Assembly: GCF_000718165.1 (NCBI RefSeq)
Contig: NZ_JOEY01000006.1
Coordinates: 62,001-126,000 of the forward strand
Origin: Streptomyces fulvoviolaceus
Lineage (GTDB): Bacteria; Actinomycetota; Actinomycetes; Streptomycetales; Streptomycetaceae
Direction: 5' to 3'
Length of the DNA: 64,000 nt
Below, in pieces: positions 8,402-17,166 of this stretch; within the stretch, counting starts at the first letter, position 1, and every line of letters begins with the position of its first letter. The notes under the pieces are model-generated. The model saw only the letters and a list, made by a program, of their open reading frames with translations, was not told the DNA's origin and searched no databases. Position numbers and translations under genes: made by a program.

Positions 8402-10369
8402 GTGAGCCGGAAACTGCCGCTTGCCGGGGGTGAGATCGCTCGTACCGCTTGTGCCCGTGGCCTGCTGCGGGCGGGTGTGGAGGAGAAGACGGGTGACCTC
8501 CTGTCGGCCTCGGCGCTGGCGGGGAGGGTGGGCTGGGCTGCTGATCTGGTGTCGGGCATGGTCGCCGCGCTGCTGGCCGAGCACTGGAACGCCGCCGATG
8601 TGGACGTCCTGGCCGCAGGTGAGGACGCCGGGGGCCGCGGGCTGCCGTCGCATGCCTGGATGGCCCTGCGCCGCCTGGGCTGGAGTGTCGGCCCGGCCGG
8701 GGGCATGCGCGTCAATGACCGCATCGTGCGCATCGCCCAGGAGGCGGCCGGGCGCACGCTGCGTGCGGCGAAGTGGCGCGCCGACCTCACCACCGCGGTC
8801 ATCGCGACCTGGCCCGCCGACCCGGCCAAGCGCAGCCCGCAGGAGTGGGACCATGTGCGTGCGGCGGTGCCCGGCGGGGAGTATCTGCCCTCCAGCGTCA
8901 TCACGGGCCGTACCCGGCAGATTGCCGGGTTCGTCAAGCAGCACGGCCGGATGCCGGTGAACGTGTTCGAGTTGGAGGCCGCGCCCCGGATCGCGCGCAT
9001 GCTGTTGCTGTCCGCCTGTGACGGGCAGCAGGCCACCCTCGAACGCGCCGACGAGCCGGGCCGGGCGCTGCTGCGGCTGCAACTGCCCACCCGCCCTGAT
9101 CCGCGGTCCTACAAGGACTGGACGTGGGTGGCCTGTCCGGTCAGCCTGCCACCGACGGTCCCGGCGGGCGCGGTGCTGCACCTGCCCACCCTGCGCATCC
9201 ACCAGGGCACCGTGCGGGCCGATCTCGCCTACACCCACGCCGTCCCGAAGGCACAGCGGAGCGGGCATGTGATCGCGCTGGGCGTGGACTGGGGCCTGAA
9301 CACCCTGCTGTCCGCCGGGGCTGCCCGGCTGCACAGCGACGCAACGATCGCGGCCCTCGGTGCCGGGGGCATGTTCCGTGCGGCCGGTGTTCTTGCCAAG
9401 CAGCACCGGCTGCGCCGTCTGTCCGAGCACCTGCACGCCAAGGCCGATCACTACCAGCGGCTCATCGCCGAAAATGAACAGCATGCCCTGACGGCCAGGC
9501 ACCAGGTTCTCGCCGACGAGCTCCGGCACGTGTCCGGGCGCCGGTCGAACCTCAACGATGCCCTGGCCCGGGCTGCCGCACGGTGGGCTGTCGATCAGGC
9601 TCTTGCCGCCTCGGCGACAGTGATCTATGTCGAAGACCTCCGTTCGATGGAGGCCAGGGGCATGGGCCGCACGATGAACACCCGGCTCTCCCAAGCCGTG
9701 CGCGGGCAGATCGTGGACCGGATGCGGCACATGGCCGCCGAGGCCGGTATCGCCGTGGTCACCGTCCCGGCGCGGGGCACCTCCAGGCACTGCCCGCAGT
9801 GCCTGGAGGTGTTGCGGCACCGCAGGGCCCCCGACCGGCCCGCCATACCCGGCTGGAAGTGGGCCGTCTGTGCCTCCTGCGGCTGGCAGGGCGACCGCGA
9901 CCAGGGCGCCTGGCGGCGCATCGCCGCCCGCGGCCTCACCCACCAGGCCAAGACCGTCATCGACCGCACCAGCGGGGCCATGGCCATCCGCACCGTGATC
10001 GACAAGCTCGAAGCGGGCGCCGTCATCACCCCCGCGCCGAAGACCCGCCGGACGGACCGGTCCAAGACCGGACCCACCCGGCGACACCCAGCACGTCCGA
10101 CGCCCAGGCGACGCCGGACGCCCTCCCCCGCCGGACCCTCGTGTCCGGCGGGCCAGCGTCCGGAGGGACACGCTCACACGGACCAAGGACGGCTGCCCCG
10201 CGCAGCCCACCGGCACCAGGGCGTGACGACGATCAGCACACCCATCAGCCGACACCGGCCACGAGGAACAGCACTGGGCGCGGGCTTCCACCTGCACGCC
10301 CACACCACCCCTCCACGATGGGCAGCACCCGAGCCAGACACTACGTCTGACATGAGATCGCTAAGCTGA
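8402..10369 (+). CDS. Large TnpB/Cas12-like RNA-guided nuclease (OrfB-family transposase)
   Basis: 655 residues from a GTG with a GGGAGGGGG site. A split RuvC domain is visible: GVDWG (Asp296), YVEDL (Glu411) and GDRDQGAWRRIA (Asp500), with a zinc ribbon CPQC (464-467) and CASC (490-493) between the last two. The preceding 295 residues would hold the WED/REC parts. They do not begin like ordinary TnpB, and the protein is much longer than the roughly 400 residues typical of IS605/IS607 TnpB. The last ~110 residues are Arg/Pro-rich and overlap a strong hairpin, as where guide RNAs arise in TnpB loci. No TnpA is present. The catalytic triad is intact, so nuclease activity is plausible. Confidence 0.8.
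   Translation: MSRKLPLAGGEIARTACARGLLRAGVEEKTGDLLSASALAGRVGWAADLVSGMVAALLAEHWNAADVDVLAAGEDAGGRGLPSHAWMALRRLGWSVGPAGGMRVNDRIVRIAQEAAGRTLRAAKWRADLTTAVIATWPADPAKRSPQEWDHVRAAVPGGEYLPSSVITGRTRQIAGFVKQHGRMPVNVFELEAAPRIARMLLLSACDGQQATLERADEPGRALLRLQLPTRPDPRSYKDWTWVACPVSLPPTVPAGAVLHLPTLRIHQGTVRADLAYTHAVPKAQRSGHVIALGVDWGLNTLLSAGAARLHSDATIAALGAGGMFRAAGVLAKQHRLRRLSEHLHAKADHYQRLIAENEQHALTARHQVLADELRHVSGRRSNLNDALARAAARWAVDQALAASATVIYVEDLRSMEARGMGRTMNTRLSQAVRGQIVDRMRHMAAEAGIAVVTVPARGTSRHCPQCLEVLRHRRAPDRPAIPGWKWAVCASCGWQGDRDQGAWRRIAARGLTHQAKTVIDRTSGAMAIRTVIDKLEAGAVITPAPKTRRTDRSKTGPTRRHPARPTPRRRRTPSPAGPSCPAGQRPEGHAHTDQGRLPRAAHRHQGVTTISTPISRHRPRGTALGAGFHLHAHTTPPRWAAPEPDTTSDMRSLS
10127..10152 (+). ncRNA. Hairpin in the 3' end of the TnpB-like gene, candidate guide-RNA scaffold
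   Basis: A perfect 10-bp stem (CCCGCCGGAC paired with GTCCGGCGGG) closes a six-base loop within the low-complexity C-terminal coding region. TnpB-type loci commonly produce a right-end RNA (omega/reRNA) overlapping the 3' end of the gene. Only the hairpin is seen; the RNA and its boundaries are inference. Confidence 0.3.
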
Positions 10370-10521
10370 TCAGAGACGCTGCGGCACCGAGGCGTCCACG
10401 CCCCACCTCCTCGCATCCGCCGCCAGGGCCGACGCACGCCGTGGCGCACGCCACGATCCATGATCCGGCAGGGCCCGGCCGGACGCATTCTGCAGTGGAG
10501 CCGGACCTGGCCGTGGACCGC

Positions 10522-11502
10522 TCAGCCGTGCAGCGAGCGGTATGCCGCGGCCGCCCCGGGGTGCAGGGCGATACCGCCGGTGCCGATCAGGCTGCGGACG
10601 TCGAGGAACTGGGTGCCGACCGCGTTGCCGGGAACGAGAGCGGTCGCGCGGAGGACCAGCAGGCGGGTGAGCGCGTCGGCGGTGCTCAGGGCGAGGTCCG
10701 GGCGGCACACCAGCAGATTGGACACACCGATGGTGGCGACGCCGCCCGCACTCCGGTAGGCACCCTGGGGCAAGGACACCTCTTCCAGGCCCGAGCCCGC
10801 CAGACCGTCACGGCCACCGAGCTCGGGCAGCAGGCCGGCCAGCGGCAGGAACCGCAGGCCGAGCCGGTCGTCGAGGTCGGACAGCACGGGCAGCGGCACA
10901 CCGCCCGCGACCAGCAGGGCCTCGACCGAGCCCGCCCGCATCGCGGCGGCCGCGGCGGCCAACGGCAGGTGACGTACCGGGACGTCGGTGCCGGGCGAGA
11001 GGCCCGCCGCGTGCAGGATCCGTTCACCGAGTACGGCCGCGCCCGATCCGGTCGCGCCGAGCGAGACGGTGTGCCCGGCCAGGTCGGACACGGCACGCAC
11101 CGGCGAGTCGGCGCGGACGACGAACTGGAGGTAGGTCTCGTACACCCTGCCGATCGCACGCAGGGGCACCGGCCGGGGAAAGAGGGTGCTGCCCTGGGCG
11201 GCCCGCGCGGTGTCGGTGAGGACGAGCGCGAGGTCCGCGCGGCGGTCACGCAGCAGCTCGATGTTGGTGACGCTGCCCGGGGTCGTGCGGACGCTGCAGC
11301 TCAGGCGGGGATACGCCGCTTCGAGTTCGGCGGCGAGAAGGCGGCCGAAGGCGGCGTAGAACGCCGTGGGCTCACCGGTCGCGAAGCGCAGGGCACCACT
11401 CGGCCCGGGGCGCTGGCGGGAGACGTCGGCCGTGAGCGCGCCACCGAGAACGGCGACGGCAGCCGTGCCGAGGGCCGCGTGGAGGACGGTGCGGCGATTC
11501 AC
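10522..11502 (-). CDS. TAXI-family TRAP-type solute-binding protein
   Basis: 326 residues beginning with a Tat-like signal (RRTVLHAALGTAAVAVLGG), then a TAXI periplasmic-binding fold: LRFATGEPTAFYAAFGRLLA, SVTNIELLRDRRADLALVL, and LAGHTVSLGATGSGA. The GTG start overlaps the kinase stop in GTGA, so the two are translationally coupled. TAXI proteins normally feed a TRAP DctM permease, but no permease gene is here. The arrangement regulator-kinase-binding protein suggests that the binding protein delivers a ligand signal to the sensor kinase. Confidence 0.82.
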   Translation of the reverse strand: MNRRTVLHAALGTAAVAVLGGALTADVSRQRPGPSGALRFATGEPTAFYAAFGRLLAAELEAAYPRLSCSVRTTPGSVTNIELLRDRRADLALVLTDTARAAQGSTLFPRPVPLRAIGRVYETYLQFVVRADSPVRAVSDLAGHTVSLGATGSGAAVLGERILHAAGLSPGTDVPVRHLPLAAAAAAMRAGSVEALLVAGGVPLPVLSDLDDRLGLRFLPLAGLLPELGGRDGLAGSGLEEVSLPQGAYRSAGGVATIGVSNLLVCRPDLALSTADALTRLLVLRATALVPGNAVGTQFLDVRSLIGTGGIALHPGAAAAYRSLHG

Positions 11503-12905
11503 CGCGCACCCCCGTCGCCCGGCGCGCGCGGCACGACCGCCCTGGCCCTCAGCCCGTGCGGTGACGACGGCACCAGCTCGAGTCGGCCGCCCCGCCCCGC
11601 GAGCAGTTGTTCGGCGATGGCCAGCCCCAGCCCCGTGCCCTTGGTCCCGTCCTCCCGGACCGCACGCCAGAACCTCGTCGTGGCCAGGGCCAGTTCCTCC
11701 GTGTCCAGGCCTGGTCCGTCGTCCGTCACCGTGAGGACCGCGAACCGGCCCTCGGAGGTGCAGCGCAGTGAGATCTCGGCCCCCCGACCCGCGTACTTGA
11801 TGGCGTTGTCCAGCAGGACGTCCGTGATCTGGGCGAGTTCGCGCTCCGTGCAGGCGGCCGTGACCTCGGCCGTGGGGGTCCGGACGGTGAGGCCGGCTCC
11901 GGCCTTGCGGGCGACCGGCTCCCACAGCCGGTGCCGGCCGGTCGCCACCGCCGTGGCGTCGCAGATCGCGTCCGAGCCGTCGGTCACCGCCAGTTCCCCG
12001 GCCCGGTGTTCCGCGGCGGCGAGGGCCAGCAGGTCGTCGAGGAGGGTCTCCAGCCGGTCGAGCTCGGTGGTGACCCCCGTGTACGTGCGGTTGGCCGACG
12101 CGGGCAGGTGGGTGTGCAGGGCGTCGACGCGCAGCCGGAGCGCCGCCATGGGGTTGCGCATCTGGTGCGAGGTGTCGGCGACGAGCCGGCGTTGCTGTTC
12201 CAGTGCCGCCGTGACCGTACGTGCCATGCGGTTGAAGCCGGTCGCGAGCTGGCGCAGTTCCGGCGGACCGCCGGCCCGGGTCTGTTCCGGCGGGAGGCCC
12301 GCCGCGAGTTGCCCGACCGCGCGGTCGAGGCGGCGCAGCGGGCTGACCACCCAGCCCGTCGCGGCCCGGGCGAGGACGGTACAGGCGACAGCGACCAGAG
12401 CCGTTCCGGCGAGGACGAGAGCCCAGCGCCGGGTGATGTCGTCCGCCGCGGTGCCGACCGAGGCGCGCAGTACGACGGCCCCGGAGACCCGGGTTCCGGT
12501 GCCCGCGGGCTCGGCGAACATGCGGTACCCCCGTGACCAGGGGCGCAGTGAGCCGCCGGGATGCTCTGTCTGGTTGCGCAGTGCCGCGTCGAGCAGCCGG
12601 GCCACGGCGGGCTCGGCGGCCCGCATGCCGCCGGTCTGGACGACCGGCCTGCGGCGCGTGTCGGTGACGACGAGCGGTTCGCCGTACAACTGTGTGTAGC
12701 GTCGCGCCTCGGCGGTGAGAGCCGAGGCGTCGCCGGTCGCGGCGGCCTGGTCCATGAGGGACGCGAAGCGGTCGAGGTCGGCGCTGCGGGCGAGGACCAG
12801 CTGCTGGGTGCGGTCGGACGCCGTGAACAGCAGCAGCGGTACGGCGAACGCGGCCACCGCGATCACGACGAACAGCAGGAGTGCGGCCTGGACCCGGGTG
12901 CGCAT
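11499..12905 (-). CDS. Two-component sensor histidine kinase
   Basis: 468 residues. A transmembrane helix at about 8-28, an extracytoplasmic sensor region (about 30-160) and a second helix (about 160-182) precede a HAMP linker. The dimerisation/H box is DTSHQMRNP with phospho-acceptor His247. The ATPase domain has the N box (LLDNAIKYA), G1 (DDGPGLDT) and G2 (GTGLGLAIAEQL). The ATG follows GAGGAG, which overlaps the stop of the response-regulator gene. It is the middle gene of a three-gene operon with the regulator and a TAXI protein. Confidence 0.92.
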   Translation of the reverse strand: MRTRVQAALLLFVVIAVAAFAVPLLLFTASDRTQQLVLARSADLDRFASLMDQAAATGDASALTAEARRYTQLYGEPLVVTDTRRRPVVQTGGMRAAEPAVARLLDAALRNQTEHPGGSLRPWSRGYRMFAEPAGTGTRVSGAVVLRASVGTAADDITRRWALVLAGTALVAVACTVLARAATGWVVSPLRRLDRAVGQLAAGLPPEQTRAGGPPELRQLATGFNRMARTVTAALEQQRRLVADTSHQMRNPMAALRLRVDALHTHLPASANRTYTGVTTELDRLETLLDDLLALAAAEHRAGELAVTDGSDAICDATAVATGRHRLWEPVARKAGAGLTVRTPTAEVTAACTERELAQITDVLLDNAIKYAGRGAEISLRCTSEGRFAVLTVTDDGPGLDTEELALATTRFWRAVREDGTKGTGLGLAIAEQLLAGRGGRLELVPSSPHGLRARAVVPRAPGDGGAR

Positions 12906-12916
12906 GCGTCGGCTCC

Positions 12917-13603
12917 TCAGGCTCCGGAATCCCGAAGGTCTCCGAGGTCCCCGAACCGGTAGCCGAAGCCCCGGATCGTCGTGAGCAGCTCGGGGCGGCG
13001 CAGCTTGGCGCGCAGTTGCGTGAGGTGGACGTCCAGGGAGCGGGACACGGCCTGGTAGGCGTCGCCCCACACCTCGTCCAGGAGCTGCTCGCGGCTGACC
13101 GCGGTGCCCGCCCGCCCGGCCAGCACGGCGAGGATGTCGAACTCCTTGGTGGTCAGCTCGACCTCCGTCCCGCCGACCCGCACCCGGCGTGCGTCGAGGT
13201 CCACCTCTACGTCACCGGCACGGACCGTCCGTACCGCGGGGGCGCCCTTGGCCGCGCTCCGCCGGGTGACGGCGTCGATGCGCGCGAGCAGTTCGGCGAG
13301 CCGGACCGGCTTGACGAGATAGTCGTCGGCCCCGAGCCGCAGGCCGCGCACGACCGAACGCTCGTCGCCGCGTGCGGTGAGCACCACCACCGACATGTCG
13401 CTCACCGCCCGCAGGGCGCGCAACACATCCAGACCGTCGGTGTCGGGCAGCCCCAGGTCGAGAAGCAGCAGGTCGGAGCTTCGGTGGTAGGTCAGCACGT
13501 CCCTGCCGTACCGGACCCGCCTGGTGACGTGACCATGGTCGTACAGGACCTCCACGAGCGCCGCGGCCACGCCGTCGTCGTCCTCGGCCAGCAGTATCTG
13601 CAC
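12917..13603 (-). CDS. OmpR/PhoB-family response regulator
   Basis: 228 residues: a receiver with acidic pair Asp8-Asp9 (LLAEDDD), phospho-acceptor Asp49 (LLLLDLGLPDTDG) and Lys in DDYLVKPVRL, then a winged-helix DNA-binding domain (ELTTKEFDILAVL, HLTQLRAKLRR, TIRGFGYRF). The GTG start at 13603 is chosen because GGAGGGAGGT lies just upstream; longer in-frame starts have none. First gene of the regulator-kinase-TAXI operon and divergent from ligJ. The partner is almost certainly the next kinase. Confidence 0.92.
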   Translation of the reverse strand: MQILLAEDDDGVAAALVEVLYDHGHVTRRVRYGRDVLTYHRSSDLLLLDLGLPDTDGLDVLRALRAVSDMSVVVLTARGDERSVVRGLRLGADDYLVKPVRLAELLARIDAVTRRSAAKGAPAVRTVRAGDVEVDLDARRVRVGGTEVELTTKEFDILAVLAGRAGTAVSREQLLDEVWGDAYQAVSRSLDVHLTQLRAKLRRPELLTTIRGFGYRFGDLGDLRDSGA

Positions 13604-13772
13604 CCTGCCCACCTCCCTCCTTCTGCCGTCCCGGCGTCCGAATGTAAACCACATCGGCCGTGCACCCGCCGGAGTGTTAAGGGGAGGTTAGTTCTGTGTT
13701 CGGCCCTCTCGTCGGCGGGTGCGGGGCGGAGCCAGGCTGCACGGCACCCAGCAGCCTGAGAAGGACGCCGTA

Positions 13773-14798
13773 ATGATCATTGACTGTCACGGTCACTACA
13801 CGACCGCCCCGCCGGCCCTGGAGGCATGGCGGGGTCGGCAGATCGCCTCCCTCACCGACCCGTCGGCCGCCCCCGCCCGCGCGGACCTGCGCATCAGTGA
13901 CGACGAGCTGCGCGAGAGCATCGAGTCGAACCAGTTGCGCCTGATGGACGAACGCGGCATCGACGTGACCGTCTTCTCGCCCCGCGCGTCGTTCATGGCG
14001 CACCACATCGGGGACTTCGCCACCTCCGCCGCCTGGGCCGCGATCTGCAACGAACTCTGCCACCGCGTCAGCCAGTTGTATCCGGAACGCTTCGTGCCCG
14101 CCGCGATGCTTCCGCAGTCGCCCGGCGTCGACCCCGCCACCTGCCTACCCGAACTCACCCGCTGCGTGGAGGAGTTCGGGGCCGTCGCGCTGAACCTGAA
14201 CCCCGACCCGTCGGGCGGTCACTGGACCGCCCCGCCGCTGACCGACCGTTCGTGGTACCCCGTCTACGAGAAGATGGCGGAGTACGACATCCCGGCGATG
14301 GTCCACGTCAGTACGAGCGTCAACCCCGCCTTCCACACCACCGGCGCGCACTACCTCAACGCCGACACCACGGCGTTCATGCAGCTGGTCCAGGGTGACC
14401 TGTTCGCCGACTTCCCGACCCTGCGCCTGATCATCCCGCACGGTGGCGGTGCGGTCCCCTACCACTGGGGCCGCTTCCGGGGCCTGGCGATGGCACTCGG
14501 GAAGCCTCCGCTGGAGGAACACGTCCTGGGCAACGTCTACTTCGACACCTGCGTCTACCACCAGCCCGGCTCGGACCTCCTCTACGACGTCATCCCGGCC
14601 CGCAACATCCTCTTCGCCTCGGAGATGATCGGCGCCGTCCGCGACATCGACCCGTGCACCGGCCACCACTTCGACGACACCCGTCGCTACGCGGAGGCGG
14701 CCAAGCTGCCCGCGGACGACCTGGCGGCAGTCCAGGAGCACAACGCCCGCGCGGTGTACCCCCGCCTGGACGCGCTGCTGAAGCGCCAGGGGCGGTGA
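13773..14798 (+). CDS. ligJ: 4-oxalomesaconate hydratase (LigJ-type amidohydrolase fold)
   Basis: 341 residues, strikingly like Sphingobium LigJ along its length: MIIDCHGHYTTAP start, ISDDELRESIE, SPRASFMAHHIGDF, AAMLPQSPGVDP, LNLNPDPSGGHW, IPHGGGAVPYHWGRFRG, FDTCVYHQPG and FASEMIGAVR. LigJ hydrates 4-oxalomesaconate to 4-carboxy-4-hydroxy-2-oxoadipate in the protocatechuate 4,5-cleavage and gallate pathways. The ATG at 13773 follows AGAAGGA. The gene is followed five bases later by ligI and then a transporter, forming a catabolic operon. The ring-cleavage dioxygenase, LigC and the LigK aldolase are not in this window. Confidence 0.9.
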   Translation: MIIDCHGHYTTAPPALEAWRGRQIASLTDPSAAPARADLRISDDELRESIESNQLRLMDERGIDVTVFSPRASFMAHHIGDFATSAAWAAICNELCHRVSQLYPERFVPAAMLPQSPGVDPATCLPELTRCVEEFGAVALNLNPDPSGGHWTAPPLTDRSWYPVYEKMAEYDIPAMVHVSTSVNPAFHTTGAHYLNADTTAFMQLVQGDLFADFPTLRLIIPHGGGAVPYHWGRFRGLAMALGKPPLEEHVLGNVYFDTCVYHQPGSDLLYDVIPARNILFASEMIGAVRDIDPCTGHHFDDTRRYAEAAKLPADDLAAVQEHNARAVYPRLDALLKRQGR

Positions 14799-14803
14799 GG
14801 CAC

Positions 14804-15718
14804 ATGAGCTCGCTCAAGACTGCAGGCTGGCTGGACTGGTACCAGAACCCGTCCAGGCCGACCTTCCGGCTGCCGCCCGGGACCGTCGACGCCCACTGCC
14901 ATGTCTTCGGCCCGCAGGCCGAGTTCCCCTTCGCGCCGGAACGGAAGTACACCCCCTGCGACGGCGGCAAGGACGAACTCTTCGCGCTCCGCGACCACTT
15001 GGGCGTCGCCCGCAACGTCATCGTGCAGGCCACCTGCCACGGCGCGGACAACACCGCCATGGTCGACGCCGTCCGGGCGGCGAGCGGCAGGGCGCGCGGC
15101 ATCGCGACCGTCCGTCCGGACATCGGCGAGCACGAGCTGCTCGAACTCGACGCGGCCGGCGTGCGCGGGGTGCGTTTCAACTTCGTACGGCGCCTGGTCG
15201 ACACCTCACCCAAGGAGGACCTGAGCACCATCGCGAAGAAGGTCGCCCCGCTGGGCTGGCACGTCGTCCTGTACTTCGAGAGCGCCGACCTGCCCGAACT
15301 GGAGGGTTTCTTCGGCTCGTTGCCCACGCCGCTGGTCGTGGACCACATGGGGCGGCCGGACGTGACCCAGCCGGTGGGCGGGCCGCAGTTCATCCGGTTC
15401 CTGCGCTTCGTCGACGCGAACGACGTCTGGGTGAAGGTGAGTTGTCCCGAGCGCCTCAGCGTGACCGGACCCGCCGCCCTGAACGGCGAGCGGCACGCCT
15501 ACACCGACGTCGTCCCCTTCGGCCGCCGCGTCGTGGCGGAGTTCCCCGACCGGGTGCTGTGGGGCACCGACTGGCCCCACCCCAACCTCACCGACCACAT
15601 GCCGGACGACGGGCTCCTGGTCGACCACGTCCCACAGGTCGCGGTCACCGCCGAGCAGCAGCGGAAGCTGCTCGTCGACAACCCGATGAGCCTGTACTGG
15701 CCCGGCGAGGACGTCTGA
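14804..15718 (+). CDS. ligI: 2-pyrone-4,6-dicarboxylate lactonase (LigI)
   Basis: 304 residues of the amidohydrolase family, matching LigI: GTVDAHCHVFGP, ALRDHLGVARNVIVQATCHG, GVRGVRFNFVRRLVD, VVDHMGRPD and LWGTDWPHPN. LigI opens the pyrone ring of 2-pyrone-4,6-dicarboxylate to give 4-oxalomesaconate, the substrate of LigJ encoded just upstream. The ATG at 14804 follows GGTGAGG. Presence of LigI points to routes through pyrone dicarboxylate, such as protocatechuate 4,5-cleavage or 3-O-methylgallate cleavage. Confidence 0.92.
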   Translation: MSSLKTAGWLDWYQNPSRPTFRLPPGTVDAHCHVFGPQAEFPFAPERKYTPCDGGKDELFALRDHLGVARNVIVQATCHGADNTAMVDAVRAASGRARGIATVRPDIGEHELLELDAAGVRGVRFNFVRRLVDTSPKEDLSTIAKKVAPLGWHVVLYFESADLPELEGFFGSLPTPLVVDHMGRPDVTQPVGGPQFIRFLRFVDANDVWVKVSCPERLSVTGPAALNGERHAYTDVVPFGRRVVAEFPDRVLWGTDWPHPNLTDHMPDDGLLVDHVPQVAVTAEQQRKLLVDNPMSLYWPGEDV

Positions 15719-15782
15719 GACACCCGGGCCGACCGACTCCCCAACTCCCCGTCCCCCTCCCCGACTTCGACAAGGGCCTCTC

Positions 15783-17141
15783 ATGCAGACCGCAAACGCG
15801 CTCAATCGGCTGGACCGGCTTCCGGTCTCCCGGTTCCACAAAACCACGATGCTCGCCGTCGCCTTCGCCTACTTCTTCGAGTTCGCGGACATCAACAGCT
15901 TCGCCACCACCGCGCCGAAACTGATCGACCTGTGGGGCATCACGGTCGACCAGGTCGCCTACGTCACCTCGCTCTCGTTCGTCGGCATGTTCATCGGGGC
16001 GATCGTCGCCGGGGCCATCGGCGACCGGTGGGGCCGCAAACGGGCGCTGCTGTGGACGACGCTGTTCTTCGGCCTCTCCTCGTTCGCGGCGGTGTTCTCC
16101 TGGGACCTCGTGTCCCTGGGCGCGTTCCGCGTCCTGACCTCGGCGGGCCTGTCCGCGATGACCGTCGTGGGCGTCGTGTACATCAACGAGATGTACCCGT
16201 CGGCGATCCGCGGCAAGTACCAGGCGTACGCCATCGTCATCGGCATCTGCGGCACGCCCGTCACCAACCTCATCGCCAGCGCTGTCGTGCCGCTCAGCGA
16301 CTGGTCGTGGCGGCTGGTCTACCTGTGGGGCTCCCTGGGCGTCCTGCTCGTCCTGTTCACCCGACACCTCAAGGAATCACCCCGCTGGCTCGAGAGCAGG
16401 GGCGAGCACGCCAAGGCGGACGCGGTCCTGCGGGAGATAGAGGCAAGCGTCGCCGCGGAGAAGGGCCCCCTGCCCGAGCCGGCTCCTCCCGTCGACGAAA
16501 CGCCGTCGACCAGGGCTCCGCTGCGCCTGCTGCTGCAGAAGAAGTACCTGTACCCGACACTGCTGCTCACGGTGCTGTGGATGACCCAGACCATCGGCTT
16601 CTTCGGCTACTCGAGCTGGGCGCCCACCCTGCTGGCCAAGGAGGGCTTCAGCGTCGAGAAGTCCGTCTTCTACGTGGCGCTGACCACGGTCGGCGCACCG
16701 CTCGGCTGCTATCTCGCGTCCCTGGTCACCGACCGCTTCGAACGCAAGTGGTGCCTGGTCGCCTTCGGTACGGTGATCGCGGTGTGCGGTCTGTTCTACG
16801 GGCTGACCTTCGACCCCGTCTTCATCATCGTGTTCGGCTTCCTGGTGAACCTCTTCGAGCGCGGCTACACGGCCCTGGCCTACGCCTACTCCCCCGAGCT
16901 CTTCGACACGCGGGGCCGCTCCCTGGGAACGAGCGTCTCCTACGGCCTCGGCCGGCTGTCCAACGCCGCCGGCCCGCTGATCGTCGCGGCGCTCTACAAC
17001 GGGCACGGCTACCAGAGCGTCTTCTTCTTCATCGCCGGCACCTGGATGGTCGGCGCGATCGTCCTGGCCGTCCTCGGCCCCCGGACCCGCGTGGCACGCC
17101 TGGCCGCGGCGGAGCGGCAGCGTGCGGACGTCCCGGTGTGA
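15783..17141 (+). CDS. MFS transporter, probable aromatic-acid:H+ symporter
   Basis: 452 residues with about 12 hydrophobic segments split by a charged central loop near 200-245. The MFS signature GDRWGRKRA follows helix 2 (FVGMFIGAIVAGAI), and a related motif (TDRFERKW) appears in the second half. Asp and Glu in the first helix (YFFEFADINSF) resemble organic-acid/aromatic-acid symporters. Its position after ligJ and ligI suggests uptake of the aromatic or dicarboxylic substrate; the actual substrate cannot be read from sequence. The ATG follows AAGGG. Confidence 0.85.
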   Translation: MQTANALNRLDRLPVSRFHKTTMLAVAFAYFFEFADINSFATTAPKLIDLWGITVDQVAYVTSLSFVGMFIGAIVAGAIGDRWGRKRALLWTTLFFGLSSFAAVFSWDLVSLGAFRVLTSAGLSAMTVVGVVYINEMYPSAIRGKYQAYAIVIGICGTPVTNLIASAVVPLSDWSWRLVYLWGSLGVLLVLFTRHLKESPRWLESRGEHAKADAVLREIEASVAAEKGPLPEPAPPVDETPSTRAPLRLLLQKKYLYPTLLLTVLWMTQTIGFFGYSSWAPTLLAKEGFSVEKSVFYVALTTVGAPLGCYLASLVTDRFERKWCLVAFGTVIAVCGLFYGLTFDPVFIIVFGFLVNLFERGYTALAYAYSPELFDTRGRSLGTSVSYGLGRLSNAAGPLIVAALYNGHGYQSVFFFIAGTWMVGAIVLAVLGPRTRVARLAAAERQRADVPV

Positions 17142-17166
17142 GGCCGGCACCGCGACGCAGGTCGGC

